The notes under the pieces were generated by a model. That model ran no database searches. It was not told where the DNA came from and saw nothing but the letters and a program-made list of their open reading frames with translations. From positions 1 to 5,622 of the forward strand of contig JBILNK010000230.1 in NCBI GenBank assembly GCA_044375105.1: a stretch of 5,622 nucleotides of DNA. The letters run 5' to 3'. This DNA comes from JBIKLM01 sp044375105 (GTDB taxonomy: Bacteria > Planctomycetota > UBA1135 > GCA-002686595). Positions 1 through 5,622 of this stretch are shown piece by piece; the first letter of the stretch is position 1, and every line of letters starts with the position of its first letter. The position numbers and the translations under genes were made by a program.

Positions 1-2
1 CC

Positions 3-242
3 CTGGATCTGGTGCGCGAGCTCGCCGCGCCCCGCCCCAGCCCCCTCGATCCGAGCTTCGCCCGCGGCCTGTCCGAACGCCTGCTCACCTACGCCCTGGC
101 TCGCCCCCTGGCCCCCGCCGATCGAGCGTTGCTCGGCCGCCTGGTGGCCCGCAGCGTCGATGCCTCCCTGGAGGACCTGCTGATCCAGATCGTGCGCTCG
201 GAAAGCTTCCGCCTGCGCGCCGTCCCGCCGCCGAGCCGCTGA
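3..242 (+). CDS. C-terminal end of a DUF1592/DUF1588/DUF1585-type secreted protein (5' end outside window)
   Basis: The reading frame is open from the first full codon at position 3 to a TGA at 240-242, giving the last 79 residues of a longer protein. The segment DPSFARGLSERLLTYALARP, then a helix-rich stretch and IVRSESFRLR just before the end, matches the pattern of the DUF1585 domain. In this family that domain closes large (about 700-1000 aa) proteins that also carry DUF1587, DUF1592, DUF1588 and often a cytochrome-c-like segment. Such proteins are usually exported and are abundant in Planctomycetes and relatives. Their biochemical role is not established. A GTG at 12 could be mistaken for a start, but the homology runs across it and the true start lies upstream of the window. 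The downstream DUF1552 gene is the usual genomic partner, which supports the assignment. The domain call rests on pattern recognition of a short segment. Confidence 0.75.
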   Translation: MDLVRELAAPRPSPLDPSFARGLSERLLTYALARPLAPADRALLGRLVARSVDASLEDLLIQIVRSESFRLRAVPPPSR

Positions 243-493
243 CCGACCGAAAAAAGCGCACCCGGGCCTGGCCCGCGCCGCAAGACCAGGCTGTCCGCAG
301 GCCTGGGCCCCCCCTCCAGCGGGCGCCGCAGCCGAGATCGGCGCCGCGCAGCGCTCCGTTCCGCGCCTGTGAGGACCGCCCGCCGACCCGCTTAGACCCT
401 CGCCCCTGTCGCCCGCTCTCTCGCCCTCAACGAAGCGTCGAGTCCCGGCCTCTGTCCGCCCGCAGGGGATCGCACCCGCCACGCCAAAGCCCC
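243..493. other. Intergenic gap between the DUF1585-tail gene and the DUF1552 gene
   Basis: This is 251 nt of very GC-rich sequence with no recognisable gene. A 6-bp inverted repeat (CCAGGC at 286-291, GCCTGG at 301-306, 9-nt loop) and a compact palindrome at 264-274 (GGGCCTGGCCC) lie just after the upstream stop. Neither is followed by a T-tract, so neither is a clear terminator. No convincing -10/-35 pair was seen. The frame of the downstream DUF1552 gene has no stop codon across the whole gap, but it also has no ATG, GTG or TTG, so the gene cannot start earlier by a normal codon. The gap is longer than expected for two genes that are often tightly packed, so it may hold a leader or a separate promoter. 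Confidence 0.5.
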
Positions 494-1831
494 ATGCAGC
501 CCGACTCCCCCACCTCCCTGGACCGCCGCCGCTTCCTGCGCCAGAGCGCCCTGTTCCCCCTGCTGCCAGCCCTGCTGGCCGGACAGCGCAGCGAGACGGC
601 GCCCGCACGGCTGCTGTACGTGTACGTCCCGAACGGCGTCTGGCTGCCGGACTTCCGGCCCGGTGCCCTGGGGGAGCTGGGCGAGCTGCCGTCGACCCTG
701 GCGCCCCTGGCGCCCTGGCGCTCGCGGCTGCTGGCGCTCTCGGGCTTTTCCGCGGACAAAGCGCGCGCCCACGGGGATGGCCCCGGGGACCACGCCCGCG
801 CCGCGGCCACCTTCCTGACCGGCGTGCAGGCCAAGAAGACCAGCGGCGAGGTGCAGCTCGGGCCCTCCGCCGACCAGCTCCTGGCCCGCGCCATCGGTTC
901 GGCCACGCTGCTGCCCAGCCTATGCCTCGGCACGGAGGAGTCCCTGACCAGCGGCGAATGCGATTCGGGCTATGCCTGCGCCTACTCGAGCCACGTCTCC
1001 TGGCGCGACGAGCGCTCGCCCGCGCCCAAGGACAGCGATCCGCGGCGCCTGTTCGAGCGCCTGTTCCGCGGCGGCGGCGGGCTCTCCGCCGATCGCCGGC
1101 GCGAGCGCGATCTGCGCCGGCGCAAGCTGCTGGACCTGCTCTGGAGCCAGTCGAAGGGGCTGCTCACCGAGCTCTCCGGCGCCGATCGCGAGCGCGCCGA
1201 ACCGGTGCTCGCGGGCCTGGCGGAGCTCGAGCGCCAGCTCGAACAAGGCGCCGACGATCTGCAGCAGGTGCCGGACTCCGCGCGACCGCCCGATCCGATC
1301 GACTACGACAGCCGGGCCCGCGGACTGATCCAGGTGCTGGCCTTCGCTTTCGCCACCGATCGCACCCGGGTGGCGACCTTGATGCTCGGCAACGAAGGCA
1401 GCAACCGTCCCTATCCGAACCTGTCCGAACCCGAAGGCCACCACACCCTGTCCCATTACGGCGAGGACCCGGACAAGCAGCGGCGCATCGCGCGCATCAA
1501 CCGCTACCACGTGGAGCTGCTGGCCGAACTCCTGCGCCAGCTGGAGGCCTTCCCGAGCGGCTCCGGCACCCTGCTGGATCAGGTTCAGATCGTGTATGGA
1601 TCGGGCATCGCCGATGGCAACAAACACGACCACGGGGATCTGCCGCTGCTGCTGATCGGGAATCCGCCCCCCGGCGGCCGGCCGCGACCCGTGGGGCGCC
1701 ATCTGCGGGTGCCCAGCGAAACGCCGCTCAACGACCTGCACCTGACGCTGCTGGCGGACTTCGGCGTGGCGCCGGAGGCCTTCGGGGACGGCCGCGGCGC
1801 CCTGGACCTCTGCCGAGCGGAGGGCGCCTGA
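494..1831 (+). CDS. DUF1552 family protein with twin-arginine signal
   Basis: This is a complete 445-aa protein, within the usual length of the family. Residues 11-16 (RRRFLR) followed by a short hydrophobic run at about 18-30 form a Tat export signal, so a folded, possibly cofactor-bearing protein is probably exported. The hydrophobic run ends in LLAGQ rather than LLAGC, so it is not a lipoprotein. Family-typical blocks appear in order: VYVPNGVW (43-50), a GDGPGDHARAAATFLTG block (94-110), LGNEGSNRPYPNL (298-310), GHHTLSHYG (315-323) and YGSGIADGNKHDHGDLP (368-384). The clustered His and Asp residues (H100, H316, H317, H321, H378, H380) suggest a metal site; this is inference, since no activity is known for the family. 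The start is fixed by the Tat motif 10 residues in and by the lack of any earlier in-frame start. No good ribosome binding site precedes it. It probably functions with the upstream DUF1585-tail protein. Confidence 0.92.
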   Translation: MQPDSPTSLDRRRFLRQSALFPLLPALLAGQRSETAPARLLYVYVPNGVWLPDFRPGALGELGELPSTLAPLAPWRSRLLALSGFSADKARAHGDGPGDHARAAATFLTGVQAKKTSGEVQLGPSADQLLARAIGSATLLPSLCLGTEESLTSGECDSGYACAYSSHVSWRDERSPAPKDSDPRRLFERLFRGGGGLSADRRRERDLRRRKLLDLLWSQSKGLLTELSGADRERAEPVLAGLAELERQLEQGADDLQQVPDSARPPDPIDYDSRARGLIQVLAFAFATDRTRVATLMLGNEGSNRPYPNLSEPEGHHTLSHYGEDPDKQRRIARINRYHVELLAELLRQLEAFPSGSGTLLDQVQIVYGSGIADGNKHDHGDLPLLLIGNPPPGGRPRPVGRHLRVPSETPLNDLHLTLLADFGVAPEAFGDGRGALDLCRAEGA

Positions 1832-2110
1832 GAGCTCCCAGCACCAGGCGAAGCACGGCCCCGGGCGCCGCGAGCTGGGGGCCCGCGGGCCGGGGGACCG
1901 GCTGGTCGGACAGCGCGGGCTCGCCCGTGCTGAATCCCTCACGGCTTCGGGCGATCGGGCCCGAGCCAGGGGAGCGCTAGGGCTCGGCGCTGCGCTTGGC
2001 TCCAGGGCCTCGGCGGGCTCCCTTGGTTCGGGGTCCGTGGGCCTCCCGACCAGCCGCAGACCACCGTTGCCCACCCGACTCCCTGCAGCCCTTGGTTGTT
2101 CCAGCGTCGG
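1832..2110. other. Convergent intergenic region
   Basis: This is 279 nt between the stop of the plus-strand DUF1552 gene and the stop of the minus-strand glycosyltransferase segment. I see no gene in it. It is rich in inverted repeats: a long-loop stem (1835-1842 with 1874-1881, one G-T pair), a 10-bp palindrome GCCCGCGGGC at 1881-1890, a small hairpin CGGG/CCCG at 1916-1927, and a 7-bp stem at 1961-1987. A CCCTTGGTT word occurs twice, near 2020 and near 2089. No T-tract follows any stem on either strand. The region probably serves transcription termination for both sides, but the sequence does not show a classical terminator. Confidence 0.5.
1961..1987. terminator. Possible bidirectional terminator hairpin
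   Basis: CCGAGCC (1961-1967) pairs perfectly with GGCTCGG (1981-1987) across a 13-nt loop that itself contains the palindrome AGCGCT. It is the best small stem between the two convergent genes. There is no T-run on either side, and a competing pairing of GAGCCA (1963-1968) with TGGCTC (1997-2002) exists. In DNA this GC-rich such stems also arise by chance. Confidence 0.25.
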
Positions 2111-3250
2111 TCAGCCGTTCGCGCGGCCGCTGCCGCTCGGGTGCTTCGGGTCCTCGGAGGACGAGCCGCCGGGGAGCCCTCCCCGTTCGGCAGCCGGAGC
2201 GCTGTGCGCCGTCGTCGGATCGGACTGCCCGAAGCCCGGGGCGGCGGGGTGCGCGCTGGACACCGTCCGGATCGAGACCAGCTGGGGCGCCGCAGGCGGC
2301 GTCCCCTCGGTCAAAGTCCCCTCGGTCAAAGTCCCCTCGGCCGGAGTTCCCTCGGCCAAAGTCGCCTCGGCCGGCGCGCCAAAGACCCAGCGCTCCAGGC
2401 GCTGGGCCAGCTTGCGCGCCATGCGGCGGCCGCGGCGCTGCCCTTGGATCCGCTTCCCCGACCAGCCCGCTTGCAGGTGGGTGAGTTCTTTCTCGAGCGC
2501 GCCGCAGTGCCTCAGCACCGCGTGCAACAGCACGCGCTGGTCCTCTTCGATCGGGGCCGGGCTCTGGCCGACGCGGTTTGCGGCCAGGTCGAGGGCCCGG
2601 CGGTAGAAGCGCTCGATGCCGTCGATGTGCATTTGTTCGGTGAAGCGCGCCCCGCGCTGGATCCCGGCCCGCGAGAATCGCGTGCAGGTCACGTCATCGG
2701 TCAGCCAGCGCTGCATCGCAAAGGCGAAGGCCGGGGTGTCACCCACGGGCACAGCCAAGCCGCTGTCGCCGTCGGCGACGGCCTCGGGCAAGCCGCCGAT
2801 GGAATGGGCCACGATCGGCAGGCCCGCGGCGTTGGCGTCGAAGGTCCCCAGCGGCAGGGCCTCCATCCAGATCGACGGAATGGCGAGCACGCGCGCCTTG
2901 GTCATGCGCTCGCGCACGGTCTCGATGTCGGCGGCGCCGCGGAACAGGACCCGCGCTTCCCACCCGAGGCGCAGCACGCGCTGCTCCAGCGCAGCCCGCT
3001 CGGGGCCATCCCCGACCACTTCGAGGCGCGCCGCCGGCTCGAGGGCCGCCAGGCGTGCGAAGGCCTCGCCCAGTGCATGCACGCCCTTCTCGCGCTCGAG
3101 CCGCGCGACCACCAGCACCAGCGGCTCGCGCTCCTGGGCCGAAGGCGGCTCGCCCGGGCGTGGTTTGAGCGCCGGATAGTAGGACAGACTCACGACCTCG
3201 GACACCCCCGGAAAGCGGTCCCGCAGAGGGCGGCCCAAAGGCCTGTGCAC
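2111..3250 (-). CDS. GT4-type glycosyltransferase lacking its N-terminal domain, with repeat-bearing tail
   Basis: The open frame encodes 379 aa from a GTG at 3250, the only start codon between the MeaB stop and the homology. Residues about 43-225 are the C-terminal, nucleotide-sugar-binding half of a GT-B fold family 4 enzyme: VVARLEREKG (47-56, with R50 and K55 in the usual phosphate-binding positions), VVGDGPER (78-85), then IPSIWMEALPLGTFDANAAG (124-143). The last block is the EX7E region, but the second acidic residue is Asp (E130, D138). Residues 226-290 are helical and very basic near the end. Residues 294-318 are five pentapeptide repeats, and the tail to 379 is Gly/Ser/Pro/Ala-rich and probably disordered. 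A normal GT4 enzyme has about 170 more residues in front forming the acceptor-binding domain. Here only 51 nt separate it from MeaB, and no ribosome binding site is evident. It is therefore probably a 5'-truncated remnant, though a stand-alone domain protein is possible. The acceptor and sugar cannot be predicted. Confidence 0.72.
   Translation of the reverse strand: MHRPLGRPLRDRFPGVSEVVSLSYYPALKPRPGEPPSAQEREPLVLVVARLEREKGVHALGEAFARLAALEPAARLEVVGDGPERAALEQRVLRLGWEARVLFRGAADIETVRERMTKARVLAIPSIWMEALPLGTFDANAAGLPIVAHSIGGLPEAVADGDSGLAVPVGDTPAFAFAMQRWLTDDVTCTRFSRAGIQRGARFTEQMHIDGIERFYRRALDLAANRVGQSPAPIEEDQRVLLHAVLRHCGALEKELTHLQAGWSGKRIQGQRRGRRMARKLAQRLERWVFGAPAEATLAEGTPAEGTLTEGTLTEGTPPAAPQLVSIRTVSSAHPAAPGFGQSDPTTAHSAPAAERGGLPGGSSSEDPKHPSGSGRANG
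2301..2375. repeat. Five tandem 15-bp repeats inside the glycosyltransferase tail
   Basis: There are five head-to-tail 15-bp units starting at 2301, 2316, 2331, 2346 and 2361. The first two are identical (GTCCCCTCGGTCAAA); the others differ at one to four positions or so (for example GTTCCCTCGGCCAAA and GTCGCCTCGGCCGGC). The unit length is a multiple of three. On the minus strand the array encodes five pentapeptides of the form A/T-E-G/A-T-L/P (residues about 294-318 of the glycosyltransferase segment). The gradient from divergent to identical copies suggests recent duplication at the 3' (C-terminal) side. There are no spacers, so it is not a CRISPR array. Confidence 0.95.
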
Positions 3251-3275
3251 GGGCGGCGCGGCCTGCTCGGGCGCA

Positions 3276-3298
3276 GCTCGAGTCGATCGATTTCGAGC
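3276..3298 (-). terminator. Short stem-loop just after the meaB stop
   Basis: GCTCGA (3276-3281) pairs with TCGAGC (3293-3298), extended by one possible G-T pair, across a loop of about 9-11 nt containing TCGATCGA. It begins 3 nt past the MeaB stop codon on the minus strand, in the 51-nt gap before the glycosyltransferase segment. No T-tract follows, so a terminator role is a weak inference. It could equally be a chance palindrome or a scar of the rearrangement that brought the glycosyltransferase piece here. Confidence 0.25.
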
Positions 3299-3301
3299 CG
3301 G

Positions 3302-4309
3302 TCAGCGGGCTTCGAACAGGGCCTCGAGCAGGCGCTGAGCGGCCGCTCCGGCCGTCGCCTGGCCCGCGGCCACTCGATCCTCGAGTTCCGTGCGCAAGGC
3401 GAGCGTGCGGGGCGAGCGGCGCAGCGCCCGCTCGAGGGCCAGGCCGACCTCGCTCTGGAACCAGACCCGGCGCTGCTCCCGGCGGCGCGCTTCGAAGCGG
3501 CCGGCGGCCCGCCAGGCGGCCAGGCGCGACTCGATCTCGCTCCACAGCTCGGCGATCCCCTGACCGGTGTGGGCGCTCACCGCCGCGACGTGCGGGGGCG
3601 GGTCCTCGAGGGGCCGCAGGGTGTGCAGCGCACCGGCGAGCATGGCTGCATAGGCCTCGACCGCGGAACGATTCGATCCGTCGGCCTTGTTGACGGCCAC
3701 CGCGTCGGCCAGCTCGAAGATGCCCCGCTTGATGCCCTGAAGTTCGTCGCCGGCGCCCGCCAGGGCCAGCACCAGGAAGAAATCCACCATGCCCGCGACC
3801 TCGATCTCGGACTGGCCGACGCCGACGGTCTCGATCAGGAGTAGATCGAAGCCCGCGGCCGAACACAGCAGGGCCGCTTCGCGGGTGCGCCGCGCGACGC
3901 CGCCCAGATGGGCCGCGTTGGGGCTCGGACGGACGTAGGCCAGAGGGTGCTGCGCCAGGAGGTGCATGCGGCTCTTGTCGCCGAGCAACGAGCCGCCGGA
4001 GATCGTGCTCGAAGGGTCGATCGCCAGCACGGCCACGCGTCGGCCGCAGCGCTCGACCAGGTGCAGGCCCAGGGTCTCGACCAGCGAGCTCTTGCCGGCC
4101 CCGGGCACCCCGGAGATCCCGATGCGCACGGCCAGGTCGCCGCGCTCGAGCAAGCGGGAGAGCAGCTCCTCGGCCCGCGGCCAGTCCTCCGGTCGCTCGC
4201 TTTCGATCAGCGTGATGCCGCGCGCCAGGGCCAGGCGTTCGCCGCGCAGGATGCCCGCCGCCAGGGCCTCGGGGCTGCGCGGATTCACCGCGGCTCGAGC
4301 TCCAAACAT
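3302..4309 (-). CDS. meaB: MeaB/ArgK-family GTPase, methylmalonyl-CoA mutase chaperone
   Basis: This 335-aa protein is the normal size for the family. It is a cytoplasmic G3E P-loop GTPase that guards methylmalonyl-CoA mutase: family members gate adenosylcobalamin loading and protect or rescue the mutase from inactivation (human MMAA, formerly called ArgK in E. coli). Visible motifs are the P-loop GVPGAGKS (67-74), AIDPSST (96-102) with GDKSRM (110-115), the switch ETVGVGQSE (160-168), GAGDELQGIKRGIFELAD (185-202), the guanine-specificity motif NKAD (207-210) and VSAHTGQG (244-251). All GTPase motifs are intact. The C-terminal helical arm (about 255-335), used for dimer contacts in this family, is present. 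The gene lies immediately downstream of and overlaps the mutase gene, as expected for a translationally coupled pair. The ATG at 4309 gives a 25-nt overlap. A GTG at 4288 gives a GTGA 4-nt overlap and a 328-aa product, and may be the true start. The frame stays open far upstream of 4309, but that part only mirrors the mutase gene. Confidence 0.95.
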   Translation of the reverse strand: MFGARAAVNPRSPEALAAGILRGERLALARGITLIESERPEDWPRAEELLSRLLERGDLAVRIGISGVPGAGKSSLVETLGLHLVERCGRRVAVLAIDPSSTISGGSLLGDKSRMHLLAQHPLAYVRPSPNAAHLGGVARRTREAALLCSAAGFDLLLIETVGVGQSEIEVAGMVDFFLVLALAGAGDELQGIKRGIFELADAVAVNKADGSNRSAVEAYAAMLAGALHTLRPLEDPPPHVAAVSAHTGQGIAELWSEIESRLAAWRAAGRFEARRREQRRVWFQSEVGLALERALRRSPRTLALRTELEDRVAAGQATAGAAAQRLLEALFEAR

Positions 4310-5622
4310 GCGAGGATCGAGTCGGCCGCCTCGGCGATGACCGTCCCCGGCCCGAACACGGCCACGGCCCCGGAAGCCAGCAGCGCGGGCACGTCGCGGG
4401 GCGGGATCACGCCCCCCACCACGATCAGGATGCCTTCCCCGCCGCCTTGGTCGAGGGCCGCGCGCAGCGCCGGCACCAGCGTCAGGTGCCCGGCTGCCAG
4501 GCTGCTGACGCCGACCACGTGCACGTCGTTCTCGAGCGCTTGGCGAGCGGTTTCTTCCGGCGTCTGGAACAGCGAGCCCACGTCGACATCGAAGCCCAGG
4601 TCGGCGAAGGCCGTCGAGATCACCTTCTGTCCGCGGTCGTGACCGTCCTGGCCCAACTTGGCGACCAGGATGCGCGGCCGCCGACCCTGGCGCTCGAGGA
4701 AGCGCGCGGTGCGCTGGCGCACGGCCTGGATCTCTGCGTGTTCGGCCCCCATCTCGGCACTGTAGACGCCGCGCACGGTCTGGGGCTCGGCCCGGTGGCG
4801 CCCGAAGACCCGTTCCAGAGCCAGGGAAATCTCCCCGACGGTGGCCTTGGCCCGAGCCGCGACCACCGAGCCCTCGAGCAGATTGCCTCGACCGCTGGCG
4901 GCGATCTCGGTCAAGCGCTCGAGCGCCGCGCGGGTGGCGCCCTCGTCGCGCTCGGCGCGCAGGCGCTCCAGACGCTGGATCTGCGTGGCGCGCACGGCGC
5001 GGTTGTCGATCGACAGGACCGGCACGTCCTCGGGACCCGCCTGGCGGAAGCGGTTGACGCCGACCAGGGTCTGGCGGCCGGAGTCGATCCGCGCCTGGGT
5101 GCGCGCGGCGGCTTCCTCGATCCGGCGCTTGGGCAGGCCGCTCTCGATCGCGCGCACCATGCCTCCCAGAGCCTCCACTTCGGCCAGGTGCTCGCGCGCC
5201 CGGCCGGCCAGCTGATCGGTCAGGGCTTCCACGAAGTGGCTGCCGCCCCAGGGGTCGGCCAGCTCGGTGGTGCCGGTCTCGTGGGCGATCAAGAGCTGGG
5301 TGTTGCGGGCGATACGCGCCGAAAAGTCGGTCGGCAGGGCCAGGGCTTCGTCGAAAGAGTTGGTGTGCAGCGACTGCGTGCCTCCGTGGGTGGCCGCCAG
5401 GGCCTCGATCGCGGTGCGCGCGACGTTGTTGTAGACGTCCTGGGCGGTCAGGGACCATCCGGAGGTCTGGCAGTGCGTGCGCAGCATCGCGGAGCGCGGA
5501 TCGGAGGGCTTGAACTCGGCCATCAGTTCGGCCCACAGCCGGCGCGCCGCGCGCAGCTTGGCGACCTCCATGAAGAAGTCCATGCCGATCCCGAAAAAGA
5601 ACGACAGGCGCGGCGCGAATTG
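4285..5622 (-). CDS. Methylmalonyl-CoA mutase large chain, C-terminal 445 residues (start outside window)
   Basis: The frame is open from the right edge (first residues QFAPRLSFFFGIG) to TGA at 4287-4285. The enzyme is a cytoplasmic, adenosylcobalamin-dependent mutase that interconverts (R)-methylmalonyl-CoA and succinyl-CoA. Full-length chains have about 700-750 residues, so roughly the first 270-300 are missing here, including most of the substrate-binding barrel. In-window residues 14-140 hold the end of the TIM barrel, with near-invariant stretches RTHCQTSGWSLTAQD, GGTQSLHTNSFDEALALPTD and ARIARNTQ. A linker follows, and residues about 315-440 form the B12-binding Rossmann domain: LVAKLGQDGHDRG, whose His (codon 4641-4639) is the lower axial cobalt ligand, GSLFQTPEE, VGVSSLAAGH and GGVIPP, ending in FGPGT. 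The cobalt ligand shows it is the catalytic, B12-binding chain rather than the small MutA-type chain. Sequence resembles true methylmalonyl-CoA mutases more than isobutyryl- or ethylmalonyl-CoA mutases. The internal ATG at 5583 is not the start. Whether the enzyme is a homodimer or pairs with a small subunit depends on sequence beyond the edge. Confidence 0.96.
   Translation of the reverse strand, partial: QFAPRLSFFFGIGMDFFMEVAKLRAARRLWAELMAEFKPSDPRSAMLRTHCQTSGWSLTAQDVYNNVARTAIEALAATHGGTQSLHTNSFDEALALPTDFSARIARNTQLLIAHETGTTELADPWGGSHFVEALTDQLAGRAREHLAEVEALGGMVRAIESGLPKRRIEEAAARTQARIDSGRQTLVGVNRFRQAGPEDVPVLSIDNRAVRATQIQRLERLRAERDEGATRAALERLTEIAASGRGNLLEGSVVAARAKATVGEISLALERVFGRHRAEPQTVRGVYSAEMGAEHAEIQAVRQRTARFLERQGRRPRILVAKLGQDGHDRGQKVISTAFADLGFDVDVGSLFQTPEETARQALENDVHVVGVSSLAAGHLTLVPALRAALDQGGGEGILIVVGGVIPPRDVPALLASGAVAVFGPGTVIAEAADSILACLELEPR
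4300..4303 (-). promoter_or_regulatory. Possible ribosome binding site for the alternative meaB start
   Basis: On the minus strand GGAG (4303-4300) lies 11 nt before a GTG (4288-4286) that overlaps the mutase TGA (4287-4285) as GTGA. This arrangement is typical of coupled translation. The in-frame ATG at 4309 has no purine-rich element at a suitable distance. The spacing is at the long end of the useful range, so the evidence favours the GTG start only mildly. Confidence 0.35.

Noticed and set aside
264..306. Rho-independent terminator after the DUF1585-tail gene
   Set aside because: The palindrome has almost no loop space, the 6-bp stem has a 9-nt loop, and neither is followed by a T-tract.
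494..600. Lipoprotein signal on the DUF1552 protein
   Set aside because: The LLAG box is followed by Gln, not Cys. The twin-arginine motif explains the export signal.
920..2074. Minus-strand open frame of 384 codons across the DUF1552 gene
   Set aside because: It is antisense to a well-supported DUF1552 gene and has no recognisable motifs.
2301..2375. CRISPR-like array
   Set aside because: The 15-bp units are directly adjacent with no spacers and lie inside a coding frame.
1996..2606. Plus-strand open frames starting in the convergent intergenic region
   Set aside because: The translations are Pro/Arg/Ser-rich and run antisense into the glycosyltransferase. The only patterned part is the 15-bp repeat, which looks periodic in every frame.
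2096..3844. Plus-strand open frame of 582 codons opposite the glycosyltransferase and meaB
   Set aside because: Its composition is Arg/Ala/Gly/Gln-rich with no recognisable domain, and it lies antisense to two regions with clear homology. It is a product of high GC.
3302..4309. Arginine/ornithine transport kinase (the historical ArgK name)
   Set aside because: Adjacency to methylmalonyl-CoA mutase and the full set of MeaB GTPase motifs identify a mutase chaperone.
4310..5536. Upstream extension of the meaB frame to give a 744-aa protein
   Set aside because: This part is the out-of-frame mirror of the mutase gene and is low-complexity Arg/Gly/Pro sequence. The MeaB homology starts only after about 4309.

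Overview
The window is a GC-rich bacterial stretch (roughly 70% G+C by eye) with five protein-coding regions in two convergent groups. No rRNA, tRNA, CRISPR array, transposase or phage gene was seen. The best taxonomic hint is the DUF1585-tail plus DUF1552 pair at the left. That pairing is typical of Planctomycetes, Verrucomicrobia and Myxococcota-like bacteria. The sequence alone does not decide between them.

Left group, plus strand (1-1831). The window opens inside the last ~79 codons of a large secreted protein of the DUF1592/DUF1588/DUF1585 type. After a 251-nt gap comes a complete DUF1552 gene with a twin-arginine export signal. The two families are regularly found side by side and their products are predicted to work outside the cytoplasm, but no biochemical function is established.

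Right group, minus strand, read from right to left (5622-2111). First come the C-terminal 445 codons of a methylmalonyl-CoA mutase large chain, including the complete B12-binding domain. Next is an overlapping gene for its GTPase chaperone, MeaB/ArgK (human MMAA). Together they form a B12-dependent module that interconverts methylmalonyl-CoA and succinyl-CoA in propionate-type metabolism. Directly after MeaB, and in the same reading frame, lies a GT4-type glycosyltransferase segment. It contains only the nucleotide-sugar-binding C-terminal half, followed by a low-complexity tail with five tandem 15-bp repeats. The acceptor-binding N-terminal half is absent and there is no room for it before MeaB.

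The two groups converge on a 279-nt non-coding stretch (1832-2110) with several GC-rich inverted repeats but no T-tract terminator. Most of the window is ordinary metabolism. The part worth a second look is the MeaB/glycosyltransferase junction and the repeat-bearing tail. I do not see a convincing new multi-gene system here.
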